Of a stretch of 64,000 bases of DNA, positions 42,435 through 51,769 are shown one piece after another (the stretch's first letter is position 1; each line of letters opens with the position of its first letter). The notes below the pieces were generated by a model. That model did not search any database. It was given only the letters and a program-made list of their open reading frames with translations, and was not told the DNA's origin. The position numbers were made by a program, and so were the translations under genes. The stretch spans positions 1-64,000 of the forward strand of contig UQPF01000011.1 in NCBI GenBank assembly GCA_900542905.1, given 5' to 3'. The DNA comes from an uncultured Collinsella sp. (GTDB taxonomy: Bacteria; Actinomycetota; Coriobacteriia; Coriobacteriales; Coriobacteriaceae).

Positions 42435-43151
42435 ATGCCGGGCTTGGGAACAATCATCAACGTTGCGCTTTTAGTTGCGGGCGGTCTTTTGGGATTAGCG
42501 GGCGGCCGCTTCATTACACCGCGCATCCAAGACACGCTCATGAAAGCATCGGGGCTGTGCGTCCTGTTTATCGGCCTGAGCGGCACCATGCAAAAGATGC
42601 TCATCATCGATGGAAAGGCGCTAGCGACCACCGGTACCACCATGCTCATCGTCTCATTTGCGCTCGGTTCGCTCATCGGCGAGGCCATCAACTTGGAGGC
42701 CGCCATCGAGAACCTTGGCGAATGGCTCAAGCGCAAGACTGGCAGTGAGGGCGATAACGAGTTCACCAACGCTTTTGTCTCGACTTCACTCACCGTGTGC
42801 ATCGGCGCCATGGCCATTGTGGGATCGATCCAGGACGGCCTGCTCGGCGACTGGTCAACGCTTGCCCTCAAGGGCGCACTGGACTGCATCATCGTCTGCA
42901 CCATGACGGCCTCGCTTGGCCGCGGCTGCATCTTCTCCGCCCTGCCCGTCGCCGTGTTCCAGGGGACGATCACGTTGTTTGCCGGCGCGCTCTTCCCCAT
43001 CATGACCACAGCTGCCCTCAACAGCCTTTCGCTCGTAGGCTCCATGCTCATCTTCTGCGTCGGCGTCAACCTCATCCGTCCTCAGACCTTCCGCACGGCC
43101 AATATGCTTCCCTCCGTCGTCATCGCCGTCATCTACGCCCTCCTGTTCTAA
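42435..43151 (+). CDS. DUF554 membrane protein (YqgA-like)
   Basis: The 238-residue protein has six or seven hydrophobic helices and DUF554 hallmarks: PGLGTIINVALLVAGGLLG, LCVLFIGLSGTM, FVSTSLTVCIGAMAIVGSIQDGL and the C-terminal MLPSVVIAVIYALL. The family is widespread and its function is unknown; transport is usually presumed. The ATG at 42435 has AGGAGG 7 bases upstream, so the longer in-frame ORF is rejected. It is monocistronic and ends 21 bases before a predicted LexA box. Confidence 0.88.
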   Translation: MPGLGTIINVALLVAGGLLGLAGGRFITPRIQDTLMKASGLCVLFIGLSGTMQKMLIIDGKALATTGTTMLIVSFALGSLIGEAINLEAAIENLGEWLKRKTGSEGDNEFTNAFVSTSLTVCIGAMAIVGSIQDGLLGDWSTLALKGALDCIIVCTMTASLGRGCIFSALPVAVFQGTITLFAGALFPIMTTAALNSLSLVGSMLIFCVGVNLIRPQTFRTANMLPSVVIAVIYALLF

Positions 43152-43172
43152 ATCTATCAACGCAGCGGTATC

Positions 43173-43202
43173 TCGAACATCTGTTTGATGCTGTGCTATG
43201 AT
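43173..43202 (+). promoter_or_regulatory. Probable LexA (SOS) box and promoter of the TerB-BrxD-Lhr operon
   Basis: TCGAACATCTGTTTGA at 43173-43188 matches the actinobacterial SOS-box consensus TCGAAC-N4-GTTCGA at all but one of the 12 fixed positions. A -10 like TATGAT lies at 43197-43202, so the box covers the -35 position, as expected for repression by LexA. A further half-site GTTCGA is at 43222-43227, just before the ribosome site. Confidence 0.6.
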
Positions 43203-43238
43203 ATGAGGTCACCGTAGCTGTGTTCGAGAGGAGGAGCG

Positions 43239-44999
43239 GTGGCCGACCAGGACATCAAGATGCTCATCGAGCGCATCATGGCCGAGGCCCGGACCCATCA
43301 GTCCGCCCGCTTCTCAAACGAAACCTACGCAGACGAGCCGATTCTCAAAACCGGCCGACAGATGCAGAATTTCCTCCCCGACCAGTACCGTAAAATGCGC
43401 GAGATATCGCGCTGGCAGGATGACCCCAAGGGCGGTGCGGGCCGCTGGCTTTCGGAAGCCGAGCTTTTTTACCGCCAGGGCCTGCTGATGGCCGACTTTG
43501 AGGACGACTGTCCCTACAACGGCACCTTTAAGTCGTACTTTCCCACCTACAACGCCATGAGCGACCGGCAGCTGCGCGGCTACTTTACCTGGCGTGCCCA
43601 AGTGCGCCGCGGAACCGTCGAGGAAACGTCTACGTCTTTTGCCTTTCTGTATCTCTATGAGCTGATCTGCGGCATTGGCGTAGATAATCCACTCGATGGT
43701 TTTAACAAGATCAAGGCTTTTTGGGATGTCTATCGCGCCTTCGAGCCCGGCATCGACCGATTTGCACGCGTGTGGCTGCAGGATTACGCCGTGTTCCACG
43801 GGCTCGACCCCAAGCTGCTTCGCGACTCTAAAACCGTCATATTCGATAACGCCCTTATCGAGCTGCGGCGCGCGGCACGAGACCTTGTACCAGCACCGAC
43901 GCCGTCTGACCCGGCACCCAAGCGTCGCAAAACCTCCGAGCCCACGCTCCCCCTTCCGCCCGATGAGGTGCGCGAGGAGCGACTCATGGCCGCCATCAAC
44001 GCCCTCTCCACGTACAACCTAAGTAGCTCGCGGCTCGACCGCAGCCATCACCGCGATCTGCGCCACGTGGCGTGCGCCGTGTATGTCCGCATGGCGCGCT
44101 ACTATGACACGCACCGAAAGACCGGCATCGTGGCAAGTTTATTTGGGGAGGAGACGGCAATGCCCTACACCATGTTTGCCTCGGCCGTATTCTTTGCGCC
44201 CGAGCGCCACGAGGACTGCGAATACCGTCTGGACCCCATCCATATCTACCGTTGCCAAAACGGTTTTTGGGAATGCATGCGGATTCACGGCAGCAGACAA
44301 AAGAGCAGCAAACTTGGCGAGATGATGCGCGCCTGCGACCAACGCCTGCGCCTAGCCCTGGACCCTGCCCATCCCCTTAAGGAAGAAAAGGTCCCCAAAT
44401 ATCTGGCCAAGATTATCGATGACGAGATTGTGGCATGGCTTTCGTGGGACGCCGCACACCAGCCCGTCAAGATCGATATCGATTTGAGCCAGCTGGGGCA
44501 CATTCGGAGCGCTGCCGCACAAACGCGCGAAGCGCTTTTGATCGACGAGGAACGCGAGGACGGCGCGTCCGCAGAAGCCGAGGCAGCGGACTCAGGGCAA
44601 CCGGAAGCCGAGCCCGTAGCCGACGCGACGGTCGAGGCGGTCGCGGCGGCTGCAGGGCAGGACGAGTCCGACGAGCCGACCATATCCACCGAACAGTTTG
44701 GTGTCGTGGCACCGCTTCTCGCGCCGACGCCCGCGTTCGCAGCTGCTGCGCCCGCTGACGCCACGAACGAACTCGCGCCCGCCGCAGACGCCTATCTCCG
44801 CGCGCTGCTCGAGCACAACGCAGTACAGGCGGAATCGGCGGTAGTGCAATCGGAGCAGAGCGAGGACATGCTCGTCGATACCATCAACGAGGCGCTCTTT
44901 GACCTGGTGGGCGACACCGTAATTGAATTTAGCGCGGCAGGGCCGCAGATTATCGAGGACTATGAAGCAGACGTGAGAGGATACCTAGACCATGAGTGA
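43239..44999 (+). CDS. TerB-N/TerB-C domain protein
   Basis: The 586-residue soluble protein has a TerB-N domain (about 50-230: RWLSEAELFYRQGLLMADFE, FPTYNAMSDRQLRGYFTWR, LYLYELICGIG). A basic linker follows, then a TerB-C-like region (about 290-420). The C-terminal tail is rich in Ala/Glu/Asp (430-520) and probably disordered. TerB-related domains occur in tellurite-resistance and phage-defence contexts, and this pair has been linked to DNA-processing gene sets. GTG start with GAGGAGGAGCG upstream. It overlaps the ATPase gene by 8 bases, and the operon appears SOS-controlled. Confidence 0.85.
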   Translation: MADQDIKMLIERIMAEARTHQSARFSNETYADEPILKTGRQMQNFLPDQYRKMREISRWQDDPKGGAGRWLSEAELFYRQGLLMADFEDDCPYNGTFKSYFPTYNAMSDRQLRGYFTWRAQVRRGTVEETSTSFAFLYLYELICGIGVDNPLDGFNKIKAFWDVYRAFEPGIDRFARVWLQDYAVFHGLDPKLLRDSKTVIFDNALIELRRAARDLVPAPTPSDPAPKRRKTSEPTLPLPPDEVREERLMAAINALSTYNLSSSRLDRSHHRDLRHVACAVYVRMARYYDTHRKTGIVASLFGEETAMPYTMFASAVFFAPERHEDCEYRLDPIHIYRCQNGFWECMRIHGSRQKSSKLGEMMRACDQRLRLALDPAHPLKEEKVPKYLAKIIDDEIVAWLSWDAAHQPVKIDIDLSQLGHIRSAAAQTREALLIDEEREDGASAEAEAADSGQPEAEPVADATVEAVAAAAGQDESDEPTISTEQFGVVAPLLAPTPAFAAAAPADATNELAPAADAYLRALLEHNAVQAESAVVQSEQSEDMLVDTINEALFDLVGDTVIEFSAAGPQIIEDYEADVRGYLDHE

Positions 45000-46296
45000 T
45001 ACCGCATCCGCAGCACCTCGCGTGCCCAAGCGCGTCGCTGCCGTCATTCTCAACTCGCTCAAGGGCGGCGTGGTCCCGCGCATCGGCCTTCCTTACATCA
45101 CCGTAGGACGCGAGGTCGAGATCCGCGCCCTGCTCACCGATCTGAGTCTCATCGCCGACGGTGGCGCGAGCTTCCGCTTTCTGGTCGGTCGTTACGGCGC
45201 CGGCAAGAGCTTTTTGCTCCAGACTATCCGCACGCACGCCATGGGCGAGGGATTCGTCGTCGCTGATGCCGACCTGTCGCCCGAGCGCCGCCTGCAGGGC
45301 GGTCAGGGACAGGGCCTTGCCACCTACCGCGAGCTCATCCGCAATATATCGACCAAGACGCGCCCCGAGGGCGGTGCGCTCAACCTTATTCTGGATCGCT
45401 GGGTCGCCTCGTGTGCCGACGTCGACGAGTCGGTCGTCAATGCCCAACTGGCCCCGCTCGAGGAGATGGTCCACGGCTTCGACTTCACCCGCATGCTCCG
45501 CCGCTACCGTGCGGCCGTATCCGAGGGCGACGAAGAAGCTATGAGCCGTGTGACCAAATGGATTCGCGGCGAGTACCGCACCAAGAGCGAGGCTCGCGCC
45601 GAGCTGGGCTCCTCGACCATCATCAGCGATGACGACTGGTACGACTACGTTAAGCTCATTGCGCGCTTTTTGGTTTGCAGTGGCTACAAAGGCATGCTGG
45701 TGCTCATCGACGAGCTCGTGAATCTGTATAAGATTCCCAACGCCATCACGCGCCAATACAACTACGAGAAGATCCTGACTATGTACAACGACACGCTCCA
45801 GGGCAAGGCGCAGTACCTGGGCATGATCATGGGCGGCACGCCAACCTCCATCGAAGACCGCCGCCGCGGCGTGTTCTCCTACGAGGCCCTGCGCAGCCGA
45901 CTCGCTCAGGGCCGCTTTGCGCGCGAAGACCTTAAGGACATGCTCGCGCCCATCATCCGCCTGCAGCCACTCACCTACGAGGAGCTACTGGTGCTCATCG
46001 AAAAACTCATGCAGATCCATGCCGGCTACTTTGGCTGGACGCCCACGCTTGCCGAGAACGACTTGGTGGACTTCCTCAAGATCGAGTTCGGTCGTGTGGG
46101 AGCCGACACGCATCTGACGCCGCGTGAAGTCATTCGTGACTTTATCGAGTTGCTCGACATCCTATGCCAAAACCCCGATGCAAATGTGGCCGAGCTGCTG
46201 CAAAGCGTCGGCGGCGACGCGCTGGCGCCGGCAGCCGCAACAGGCGACACCGGCACCGCAGGCGGCGACCGCAACTTCGCCGAGTTCACCATCTAA
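44992..46296 (+). CDS. BrxD-like P-loop ATPase (DUF2791)
   Basis: The 434-residue protein is an ATPase of the DUF2791/BrxD type. It has Walker A GRYGAGKSF (about residues 65-74), Walker B MLVLIDELVNLYK (about 235-247) and the family segments GGTPTSIEDRRRG and SYEALRSRL. In BREX type 2 systems BrxD accompanies the Lhr-like helicase BrxHI. Here it also precedes such a helicase, but PglX, PglY and PglZ are missing. It probably loads or regulates the helicase on DNA. A stem-loop terminator follows its stop codon directly. Confidence 0.85.
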   Translation: MSDTASAAPRVPKRVAAVILNSLKGGVVPRIGLPYITVGREVEIRALLTDLSLIADGGASFRFLVGRYGAGKSFLLQTIRTHAMGEGFVVADADLSPERRLQGGQGQGLATYRELIRNISTKTRPEGGALNLILDRWVASCADVDESVVNAQLAPLEEMVHGFDFTRMLRRYRAAVSEGDEEAMSRVTKWIRGEYRTKSEARAELGSSTIISDDDWYDYVKLIARFLVCSGYKGMLVLIDELVNLYKIPNAITRQYNYEKILTMYNDTLQGKAQYLGMIMGGTPTSIEDRRRGVFSYEALRSRLAQGRFAREDLKDMLAPIIRLQPLTYEELLVLIEKLMQIHAGYFGWTPTLAENDLVDFLKIEFGRVGADTHLTPREVIRDFIELLDILCQNPDANVAELLQSVGGDALAPAAATGDTGTAGGDRNFAEFTI

Positions 46297-46333
46297 CCTG
46301 CCAAAAAGGGACAGGTTTATTTTGGTAGGTTTT
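46297..46333 (+). terminator. Stem-loop terminator inside the TerB-BrxD-Lhr operon
   Basis: A 10-bp stem with one wobble pair (CCTGCCAAAA 46297-46306, TTTTGGTAGG 46320-46329) is followed by TTTTAT. It starts right after the ATPase stop codon and 79 bases before the helicase start, so helicase expression may depend on readthrough or on its own promoter. Confidence 0.7.
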
Positions 46334-46412
46334 ATCTGGGCAAACGTTGAGGCAGCAATGCAGCAAACCGTTGTCCGCCGCGTTGAGAGGTTCTGTTTTG
46401 AGAGGAGGGCCC

Positions 46413-48857
46413 GTGAACGCCTTTGACCGATATGCCCCGTTTATCCAAGACTTCATCTACTCCCACGATTGGGAGAGCCTGCGCTCTATCCAGGTTGCAG
46501 CGGCCGACGCCATCTTTAACACGCAAGACAATGTGCTCCTAACGGCGTCTACGGCTTCCGGCAAAACCGAGGCAGCCTTCTTTCCCATCCTGACCGAGTT
46601 TTGGGAGAACCCGCCCGCAAGCATAGGCGCCCTCTACATTGGCCCTCTCAAGGCGCTCATCAATGATCAGTTCGTCCGCCTCAACGACCTGTGCGAAGAG
46701 GCCGATATCCCCGTCTGGCACTGGCATGGCGATGTCTCGCAGTCGCACAAGGCCAAGCTCATTAAAAAGCCGAGCGGCATCTTGCAGATTACGCCCGAAT
46801 CGCTCGAGGCGCTCCTGATCCATAAGCACATGGCTATCCCGCGCATGTTTTGCGACCTGCGCTATGTGGTTATCGACGAGGTCCATTCGCTTATGCGCGG
46901 CGACCGCGGCGGGCAGACGCTCTGCCTTATTGAACGCCTGTCGCGCATGGCAGGCGTACAGCCCCGCCGCATTGGCCTTTCGGCTACCATCGGCGACCCC
47001 GAGCGCACGGGCGCCTTTCTCTCGCAGGGAACGGGACGCGACTGCGTTATCCCCCGTTTTGAGGAACCGCGTCGCGTGTGGCGTATCTCCATGGAGCACT
47101 TCTACAACTCGGGCCCCCAGGCGCAGCAGCGAGGATTCGAGAGTGCAGGTCCCCAAGAGGCCGAGGTGCTTGCGTGCGAGCGTATTGAGACGGCGGCGCC
47201 CGCGGCACTGCCCGCCGGCACCCAAGACAGACGTCACAGCGGACAGCTCACGCAGGAGGAGCGCCGTCAGCGTCGCGAACAGGCACGGGGCAAGGCTACC
47301 TCCAGGGATCATCGCGCTTCCTCGGCCCCCGAGGGCGAAGTCGATATCCCGCGGGCGACCGAGCAGGCGCTTCTCAACCCCACCGACACGGCACCAGACA
47401 ACGCCGATCCCGGTATGGGCTATATCTTTGAACATACGCGCGGCCGCAAGTGTCTGGTCTTTGCCAACTCGCGCGAGGAGGCAGAGGCCGTGTGCTCCAT
47501 GTTGCGCAGCTACTGTGAAAACCGGCACGAGCCAGACCGCTTTCTCATCCACCACGGCAACCTCTCGGCATCGCTGCGCGAGACGGCCGAGGAACTCATG
47601 CGCGATGAGGAGCAGGCACAGACAACCGTCACCACCTCTACGCTGGAACTCGGTATTGATATCGGCCGTCTGGAGCGTGCGTTCCAGATCGATGCGCCGT
47701 TTACCGTCAGCTCCTTTTTGCAGCGAATGGGCCGCACGGGACGTCGCGACCTTCCACCCGAGATGTGGTTTGTCATGCGCGAGGAAGAACCCGAGCCGCG
47801 CACGATGATGCCCGAAACGATACCTTGGAAACTCCTGCAGGGTATCGCACTCGTACAACTCTATCGCGAAGAAAAGTGGGTCGAGCCACCCGAGCTCGAT
47901 CGACTCCCCTACAGCTTGCTCTACCACCAGACTATGTCGACGCTTGCCAGCACCGGCGAACTCACACCGGCTGAGCTTGCCCAGCGCGTGCTCACGCTCA
48001 GCTATTTCCACCGCGTCTCGGCCGATGACTATCGCGTACTGCTGCGCCACCTCATCAAGATCGACCACGTCCAGGTCACCGAGGGCGGTGGGCTCATCGT
48101 GGGTCTCGCGGGCGAGCGCATCATCAACAACTTTAAGTTCTACGCTGTGTTCCAGGAGAACGAGGAGTTCACCGTCCGCAGCGAGTCGGCCGAGCTGGGC
48201 ACAATCGTCAATCCCCCACCGCCCGGTGAGCGCATCGCCATCGCAGGCCATTGCTGGATTGTCGAGGAAGTGGACTGGAAGCGTCATACCGTCTTTGCCA
48301 CGCAGGTCAAAGGCCGGGTGCCGGCATACTTTGGCGACTGCCCCGGAGACATCAATACGCATGTACTCGAGCGCATGCGCCAAGCGCTCAACGAGCACGC
48401 GGCATATCCGTACCTTATGGGTAACGCGCGGGCACGCCTTGCACAGGCTCGTCATACCGCCGAGATTTCGGGCGCGGGAACTAAGCCGCTCATTAACCTG
48501 GGCGGAGACACCTGGGCACTCTTCCCCTGGCTGGGCAGCTACGCCTTTCTGGCGCTCGAACGTATGCTCAAGATCAAGTGTGCCGCGGAGCTTGGCCTTC
48601 GCGGGCTCGATCCGTCGCGTCCATACTTTATGCAGTTCAAGATGAAGGCCGACGAGGAAACATTCTTTGAGGTGCTCGCCGCCGAGGCCGAGAAGGACTT
48701 CAACCCCATCGAGCTCGTCTACCCCGGCGAGGTGCCTTATTTTGATCGCTACGACGAGTACGTTCCCGAGGAGCTCGTGCGCAAGGGCTTTGCCGAAGGC
48801 GTGCTCGACATCGAGGGCATGAAGCAGCGCGTCCTCAGCTGGCGCGACCACGCCTAA
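46413..48857 (+). CDS. Lhr-like superfamily 2 helicase (BrxHI-like)
   Basis: The 814-residue protein is a DEAD/DEAH helicase of the Lhr/YprA group. Motif I is ASTASGKTEA (about 50), motif II VIDEVH (about 154), motif III LSATIGD (about 190) and motif VI QRMGRTGRR (about 440). A charged insert (about 240-320) and a long C-terminal region follow. Lhr-type helicases translocate on single-stranded DNA, and BrxHI of BREX type 2 belongs here. The GTG start at 46413 has GAGAGGAGGG upstream; a longer in-frame ORF is not supported. It is the third gene of the operon. Confidence 0.92.
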   Translation: MNAFDRYAPFIQDFIYSHDWESLRSIQVAAADAIFNTQDNVLLTASTASGKTEAAFFPILTEFWENPPASIGALYIGPLKALINDQFVRLNDLCEEADIPVWHWHGDVSQSHKAKLIKKPSGILQITPESLEALLIHKHMAIPRMFCDLRYVVIDEVHSLMRGDRGGQTLCLIERLSRMAGVQPRRIGLSATIGDPERTGAFLSQGTGRDCVIPRFEEPRRVWRISMEHFYNSGPQAQQRGFESAGPQEAEVLACERIETAAPAALPAGTQDRRHSGQLTQEERRQRREQARGKATSRDHRASSAPEGEVDIPRATEQALLNPTDTAPDNADPGMGYIFEHTRGRKCLVFANSREEAEAVCSMLRSYCENRHEPDRFLIHHGNLSASLRETAEELMRDEEQAQTTVTTSTLELGIDIGRLERAFQIDAPFTVSSFLQRMGRTGRRDLPPEMWFVMREEEPEPRTMMPETIPWKLLQGIALVQLYREEKWVEPPELDRLPYSLLYHQTMSTLASTGELTPAELAQRVLTLSYFHRVSADDYRVLLRHLIKIDHVQVTEGGGLIVGLAGERIINNFKFYAVFQENEEFTVRSESAELGTIVNPPPPGERIAIAGHCWIVEEVDWKRHTVFATQVKGRVPAYFGDCPGDINTHVLERMRQALNEHAAYPYLMGNARARLAQARHTAEISGAGTKPLINLGGDTWALFPWLGSYAFLALERMLKIKCAAELGLRGLDPSRPYFMQFKMKADEETFFEVLAAEAEKDFNPIELVYPGEVPYFDRYDEYVPEELVRKGFAEGVLDIEGMKQRVLSWRDHA

Positions 48858-48883
48858 GACCAGTCTTTTTGGGACGGAGAGAC

Positions 48884-49762
48884 TTACTTGTCGTGAAGGA
48901 CGGTGCCGAGGAAGTCAGTTTCGAAGGGCACGGCTTCGGCAAAGGCGTAGTCGCCGTCGCTGGCGATGAGCAGGCAGTTTTCCTCGCCGCCGAACTCCGC
49001 ATCGCCACATGGGACCACCCAGGCATGGGCGAATACCTCGAGTGCCGTGGCAGCGCAGTCACGCAGGAACGTCACGTCGCTCCCCTCGTTTGCGCTCACG
49101 ATATTGGCAACGTAGATACCCCCGAGGTTCAGGCTGCCTCGCACCAAACGCAGCGCCTCAACGGTCGCCAGCTCGCGCACGGGCTCGGCACCGCCAAAGC
49201 AATCGCTCACGATCACGTCGTAGCGACGATGGCCCACGCTCGTCACGCCCAGATACGAACGCCCCTCGGCGGTAATCACCCGCAGGCGATCGCCCACCGT
49301 GCACTCCAGCTCGTCCAGGTAGAACCACCGACGTGCCAGACGCGTAATCTCTGCGTCATACTCGATGACGTCCATGCGCAAGCCCTCGTGCGACATCAGC
49401 GCAAATTTGGGATAGGCAAACCCACCGCCACCTAGCATAAGCATGCGGTCAATGCCGTGACCATAAGCGTCGCGCATCGCATCCTCGGCCTCAAACACGT
49501 CGTCAAACGCACGATAGTACGCAAAGACGGGCTCTGCCCAACGCTCGCCAACGTAGCTTGCGCTTTGGTAGACTCCGCCTTGCACCAACACGCGAATCTC
49601 ATCGCCGCCCTCATCGTGCACGCGCTTTACACGCGCCAGCCCGTTGCGGGTACGTGCGACCTGCAGACAGGCAGCGCGAACAGCGACGGCGGCCGCACCA
49701 AGTGCCGCGGCTCCCAGGGCAACGCCGGCAACGACACCAGCAGAAACACTCGGCTTGTTCAT
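48884..49762 (-). CDS. Spermidine synthase-like protein
   Basis: The 292-residue protein has a hydrophobic N-terminus (about 8-30) that may be a membrane anchor. A spermidine-synthase/methyltransferase fold follows: a glycine-rich nucleotide loop LMLGGGGFAYPK, VIEYDAEITRLARRWF and DVIVSDCFGGAEPV. The catalytic aspartate region is not identical to classical SpeE, so aminopropyl transfer is uncertain; members of this branch often have unknown substrates. It starts directly after the elp3 stop codon and uses AAGGAG inside the elp3 end, so the two are coupled. Confidence 0.8.
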   Translation of the reverse strand: MNKPSVSAGVVAGVALGAAALGAAAVAVRAACLQVARTRNGLARVKRVHDEGGDEIRVLVQGGVYQSASYVGERWAEPVFAYYRAFDDVFEAEDAMRDAYGHGIDRMLMLGGGGFAYPKFALMSHEGLRMDVIEYDAEITRLARRWFYLDELECTVGDRLRVITAEGRSYLGVTSVGHRRYDVIVSDCFGGAEPVRELATVEALRLVRGSLNLGGIYVANIVSANEGSDVTFLRDCAATALEVFAHAWVVPCGDAEFGGEENCLLIASDGDYAFAEAVPFETDFLGTVLHDK

Positions 49763-51670
49763 TTAGAGCTCCTTTTGCAGATAGAGTCCGTGGTCGTAGA
49801 AACCCAAATGGCGATAGTACTCGCGCGTACCGATCGCGCTAATCACGTTGATACGCGCATAACCCGCATCCCGGGCAATCTCGCACGCACGCTCTACGAG
49901 CAAACGCCCCAACCCGTGATGCTGCGCCGCCTGTCCCTGGTCGCCCACGCGTGCCGCCATGCCATACACGTGCACCTCGCGAATCATCGCCTCGTCCGGC
50001 GTCGCCGGCAACTCGTCCGCATGCGCGGCAACAAATGCGCGATCGGGCAGCGACAGCCGCAAAAAGCCGGCGATCTTGCCTTCGGGCGTCACCCACTGCA
50101 AAAAGCGTTCACGCGTCACCGGCGTCTCGTACGTCACTTCTTCGTCAAGGGTCAACTCGCCCAGGTCGGCGCCCGCCGTGCTGATCTCGCGATAGCGAAT
50201 CTCACGCACCGTCGCACCCTCGCCGCGCGCCGCCAAGCGGTTTTCGACAAGCTGACGCAGATTGGGCTTCTTGTTACCCACCATAATGTCGTCGGAACTA
50301 AAGTCGCGAATCATACGGCTAATGCGGCAGAACGCCGGCGTCACCACGATGTCGTCGGCCAACACATCGAGCAGCTCTTCCTCGGTATAAGGGCGCCATT
50401 CGCCACGCTCATAGCAGCCCACCAGACGCGAGCCCTCGATGAGCGCACACGGATAGACCTTGACCTCGTCGGGCATAAAGGCGCCCTCGGTCATAAAGCG
50501 CTCGTAGTCGTGCTTGTCCCCCTCGGGCGTGGCGCCCAGCAAGTTGAGCATAAAATGCGCATGGATCTTAAAGCCAAACAGGCGCGCGAGCGAAAACGCC
50601 CGCTCGATCTGCGCCACCGAAATGCGGCGCTCGTTGATATCGAGCAGATGCTGGTCGAGGCTCTGGATACCCATCTGAATCTTGGTGCAGCCGAGGCGGC
50701 GGATAAGCGTAAGCGCCTGCGGCGTTACGGCATCGGGGCGCGTCTCGATAACGAGCCCCACCACGCGATGCTTCGCCGTCTCGTTGATGCGCTGCTGACG
50801 CTCGAGCTCCTCCATCGTTGCCGTCTGCCACTCGGTGACCTCGCCCCACGGCGTACCGGGGCCGTACAGACGACGCACCGCGCGGTTATAGCCGCCCACG
50901 GCAACATCCACACGCTCCTGCTCGTCGGCAACGCCGGCAGCGAGCTTGGCCTCGTCTGTCGCAATGCCGGCAGCCCGATAGCGCTCGCGGCGCTCTGTTA
51001 CCACCGGCGGCAGGGCATCGGCGGGAGCGTCATCGAGCAGGCGCCCCGCCTCGGCACGGCTGATGCCCGGACGCGCCAACATGGGGTTTGCCGCCACGCC
51101 CGCCACCGCATCATCATTGAGCGCACGGAAGAGCTCCGACATAAACCATGCCTGATACCCTTGCGGATAGTCGCTCCAGGTACCGCCGAGCACGATGAGC
51201 TCGATCTTATCGGTCGCATGCCCCATCTGCGAAAGCGCCGTCAAACGGGCGCTCACCTGCAGATACGGATCGAAGCAGTTTTGCTCCGCACGGGCGCACG
51301 CCGGCTCGGCGTGCAGGTAGCTTTTGGGCATGCGCAGATCGTTGGGGCAAAACAGGCAATCGCCCGAGCATGGCCAGGGCTTGGTGATGACGGTAATGGT
51401 CGCCACGCCCGAAGCCGTGCGACGAGGCTTCATCCTCAGCACCCGCAGCAGCTGGCGTTCCAGATCGGCATCAACATTCCACGCAGCCCACCGAGCCGGC
51501 TCCTCGCGTTTAACCCGCTGGTAGAATGGCAGCAGGCGGCGCTTGGCCAGGTCACGTTTGTCGGCACCCTCACGGCGCGCCTCGGCATGTATCAATTTGA
51601 CGAGCGCTTTGTCGTCCACGGTCTCGCCGCGACGCAGAGCCTCGAGTATGTTCAAGATAATCTGTTCCAT
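49763..51670 (-). CDS. Elp3-family tRNA-modifying radical SAM acetyltransferase
   Basis: The 635-residue protein combines an N-terminal Elp3 helical part, a radical-SAM core with Cys101, Cys105 and Cys108 (CSGDCLFC), and a C-terminal GNAT acetyltransferase (about 480-635: REVHVYGMAARVG, HHGLGRLLVERACEIA, YYRHLGF). Elp3 installs 5-carboxymethyl at wobble uridine 34 from acetyl-CoA. It is standard in eukaryotes and archaea and found only in scattered bacteria. Start ATG 51670; the ribosome site GGGGG is very close. Operon with the spermidine-synthase-like gene. A Trm9-like methyltransferase lies 2 kb away. Confidence 0.92.
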   Translation of the reverse strand: MEQIILNILEALRRGETVDDKALVKLIHAEARREGADKRDLAKRRLLPFYQRVKREEPARWAAWNVDADLERQLLRVLRMKPRRTASGVATITVITKPWPCSGDCLFCPNDLRMPKSYLHAEPACARAEQNCFDPYLQVSARLTALSQMGHATDKIELIVLGGTWSDYPQGYQAWFMSELFRALNDDAVAGVAANPMLARPGISRAEAGRLLDDAPADALPPVVTERRERYRAAGIATDEAKLAAGVADEQERVDVAVGGYNRAVRRLYGPGTPWGEVTEWQTATMEELERQQRINETAKHRVVGLVIETRPDAVTPQALTLIRRLGCTKIQMGIQSLDQHLLDINERRISVAQIERAFSLARLFGFKIHAHFMLNLLGATPEGDKHDYERFMTEGAFMPDEVKVYPCALIEGSRLVGCYERGEWRPYTEEELLDVLADDIVVTPAFCRISRMIRDFSSDDIMVGNKKPNLRQLVENRLAARGEGATVREIRYREISTAGADLGELTLDEEVTYETPVTRERFLQWVTPEGKIAGFLRLSLPDRAFVAAHADELPATPDEAMIREVHVYGMAARVGDQGQAAQHHGLGRLLVERACEIARDAGYARINVISAIGTREYYRHLGFYDHGLYLQKEL

Positions 51671-51688
51671 GCCCCCATTGTAAAGGCA

Positions 51689-51722
51689 AAGGCGCCGGAG
51701 CCGATCTCGGCTTCGGCGCCTT
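51689..51722 (-). terminator. Terminator of the DUF4097 gene unit
   Basis: A 16-bp stem with one wobble pair (51689-51704 with 51707-51722, AAGGCGCCG arms) lies between the DUF4097 gene and elp3. It should separate the two minus-strand units. Confidence 0.8.
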
Positions 51723-51769
51723 CATCAAACAGCGCGTCTATGTCTTCGCCTAGGCTTTCGTCTGCCTCA

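Noticed and set aside
46539..48851. 770-codon minus-strand ORF opposite the Lhr-like helicase
   Set aside because: It is an antisense shadow; the helicase motifs on the plus strand are complete.
43239..48857. Complete BREX type 2 system
   Set aside because: Only BrxD-like and BrxHI-like genes are present. No PglX methylase, PglY ATPase or PglZ phosphatase lies in the flanks.
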